From Bifidobacterium polysaccharolyticum (GTDB lineage Bacteria > Actinomycetota > Actinomycetes > Actinomycetales > Bifidobacteriaceae), in assembly GCF_016101585.1 (NCBI RefSeq), contig NZ_JACFQG010000002.1, positions 310,001-374,000 of the forward strand: DNA of 64,000 nt, read 5' to 3'. The notes below the pieces were generated by a model. The model was given only the letters and a program-made list of their open reading frames with translations. It had not been told where the DNA came from and made no database searches. The position numbers and the translations under genes are program-made. Positions 63,902-64,000 of the stretch are shown here, one piece after another (position 1 is the first letter of the stretch; each line of letters opens with the position of its first letter).

Positions 63902-64000
63902 TCACAATGCCCCACCGCCTGGCAAATTTCGACCAGGCCGTTCCATATGTAGCTGCACCTCGGCCCGGCCAGGTACAGACAGCCTCCCCCAAAAGCCGAC
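63902..64000 (-). CDS. Possible C-terminal end of the TadA ATPase
   Basis: One minus-strand frame enters from the right edge and ends at TGA 63902-63904. Its last residues include AEVQLHMERPGR, resembling the end of TadA/CpaF ATPases (hydrophobic-H-L-x-R then Gly-Arg). It lies 38 bp upstream of tadB, where tadA is expected. Only about 32 residues are visible, so this is tentative. Confidence 0.35.
   Translation of the reverse strand, partial: VGFWGRLSVPGRAEVQLHMERPGRNLPGGGAL

Overview
The window looks like a chromosomal segment of a high-GC actinobacterium, most likely a Bifidobacterium. The grounds are a Rho factor with a long Arg/Asp-rich insertion, an HspR-type HAIR operator in front of clpB, the actinobacterial DUF2469 gene, a Tad pilus cluster of the Rv3654c type beside dnaX, GatCAB, a short SRP RNA, and many ATGA-overlapping cistrons. 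Assignment to the genus, and perhaps to its insect-gut clade (two Ula-type PTS loci), is inference from gene content; no search was run. Most of the window is housekeeping. There is no insertion sequence, prophage or CRISPR array.

Layout. 1-2.5 kb: the end of a pyruvate, phosphate dikinase gene with a probable internal deletion, then a two-subunit transketolase (+). 2.6-4.5 kb: rho (-). 4.7-7.1 kb: a TetR regulator facing a UDP-galactopyranose-mutase-like flavoprotein. 7.2-17 kb: a long minus-strand run, read from high to low coordinate as rmuC, a PRTase-like protein, a SpoU methylase, an ABC ATPase and permease with degenerate motifs, gatC-gatA-gatB, a GNAT protein and DUF2469. 17-19.1 kb: a full-length P-type ATPase homologue that has lost every catalytic motif. 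19.2-25.2 kb: clpB, a FAH-family hydrolase, a YggS protein and gluQ.

25.2-30.1 kb: an Ula-type PTS (EIIA, EIIB, EIIC) followed by a GntR/UTRA regulator and an amidohydrolase. 30.1-30.6 kb: a non-coding gap with a C10 tract and a direct repeat. 30.6-34.7 kb: tRNA-Lys(CTT), fhs, a C69 dipeptidase and a YbhB protein. 34.8-40.6 kb: a second Ula-type PTS in one operon with ptsI (enzyme I), divergent from ptsH and a LacI-family regulator, so this locus supplies the general phosphocarriers the first PTS would also need. 40.6-45.6 kb: topA-tmk-holB. 45.7-47 kb: a PAP2 phosphatase and the SRP RNA. 47.2-49.7 kb: glf facing the inositol-1-phosphate synthase gene. 49.9-52.2 kb: a bifunctional penicillin-binding protein. 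52.3-58.3 kb: leuA, a DUF5701 protein, asd, split aspartokinase genes and recR. 58.3-61.3 kb: dnaX. 61.3-64 kb: a Tad/Flp pilus cluster running off the right edge.

The most unusual features are three proteins whose catalytic motifs have eroded while the frame stayed open: the P-type ATPase homologue, the ABC ATPase, and the dikinase that lacks its catalytic cysteine segment. The next most useful are the PTS promoters with candidate operators.
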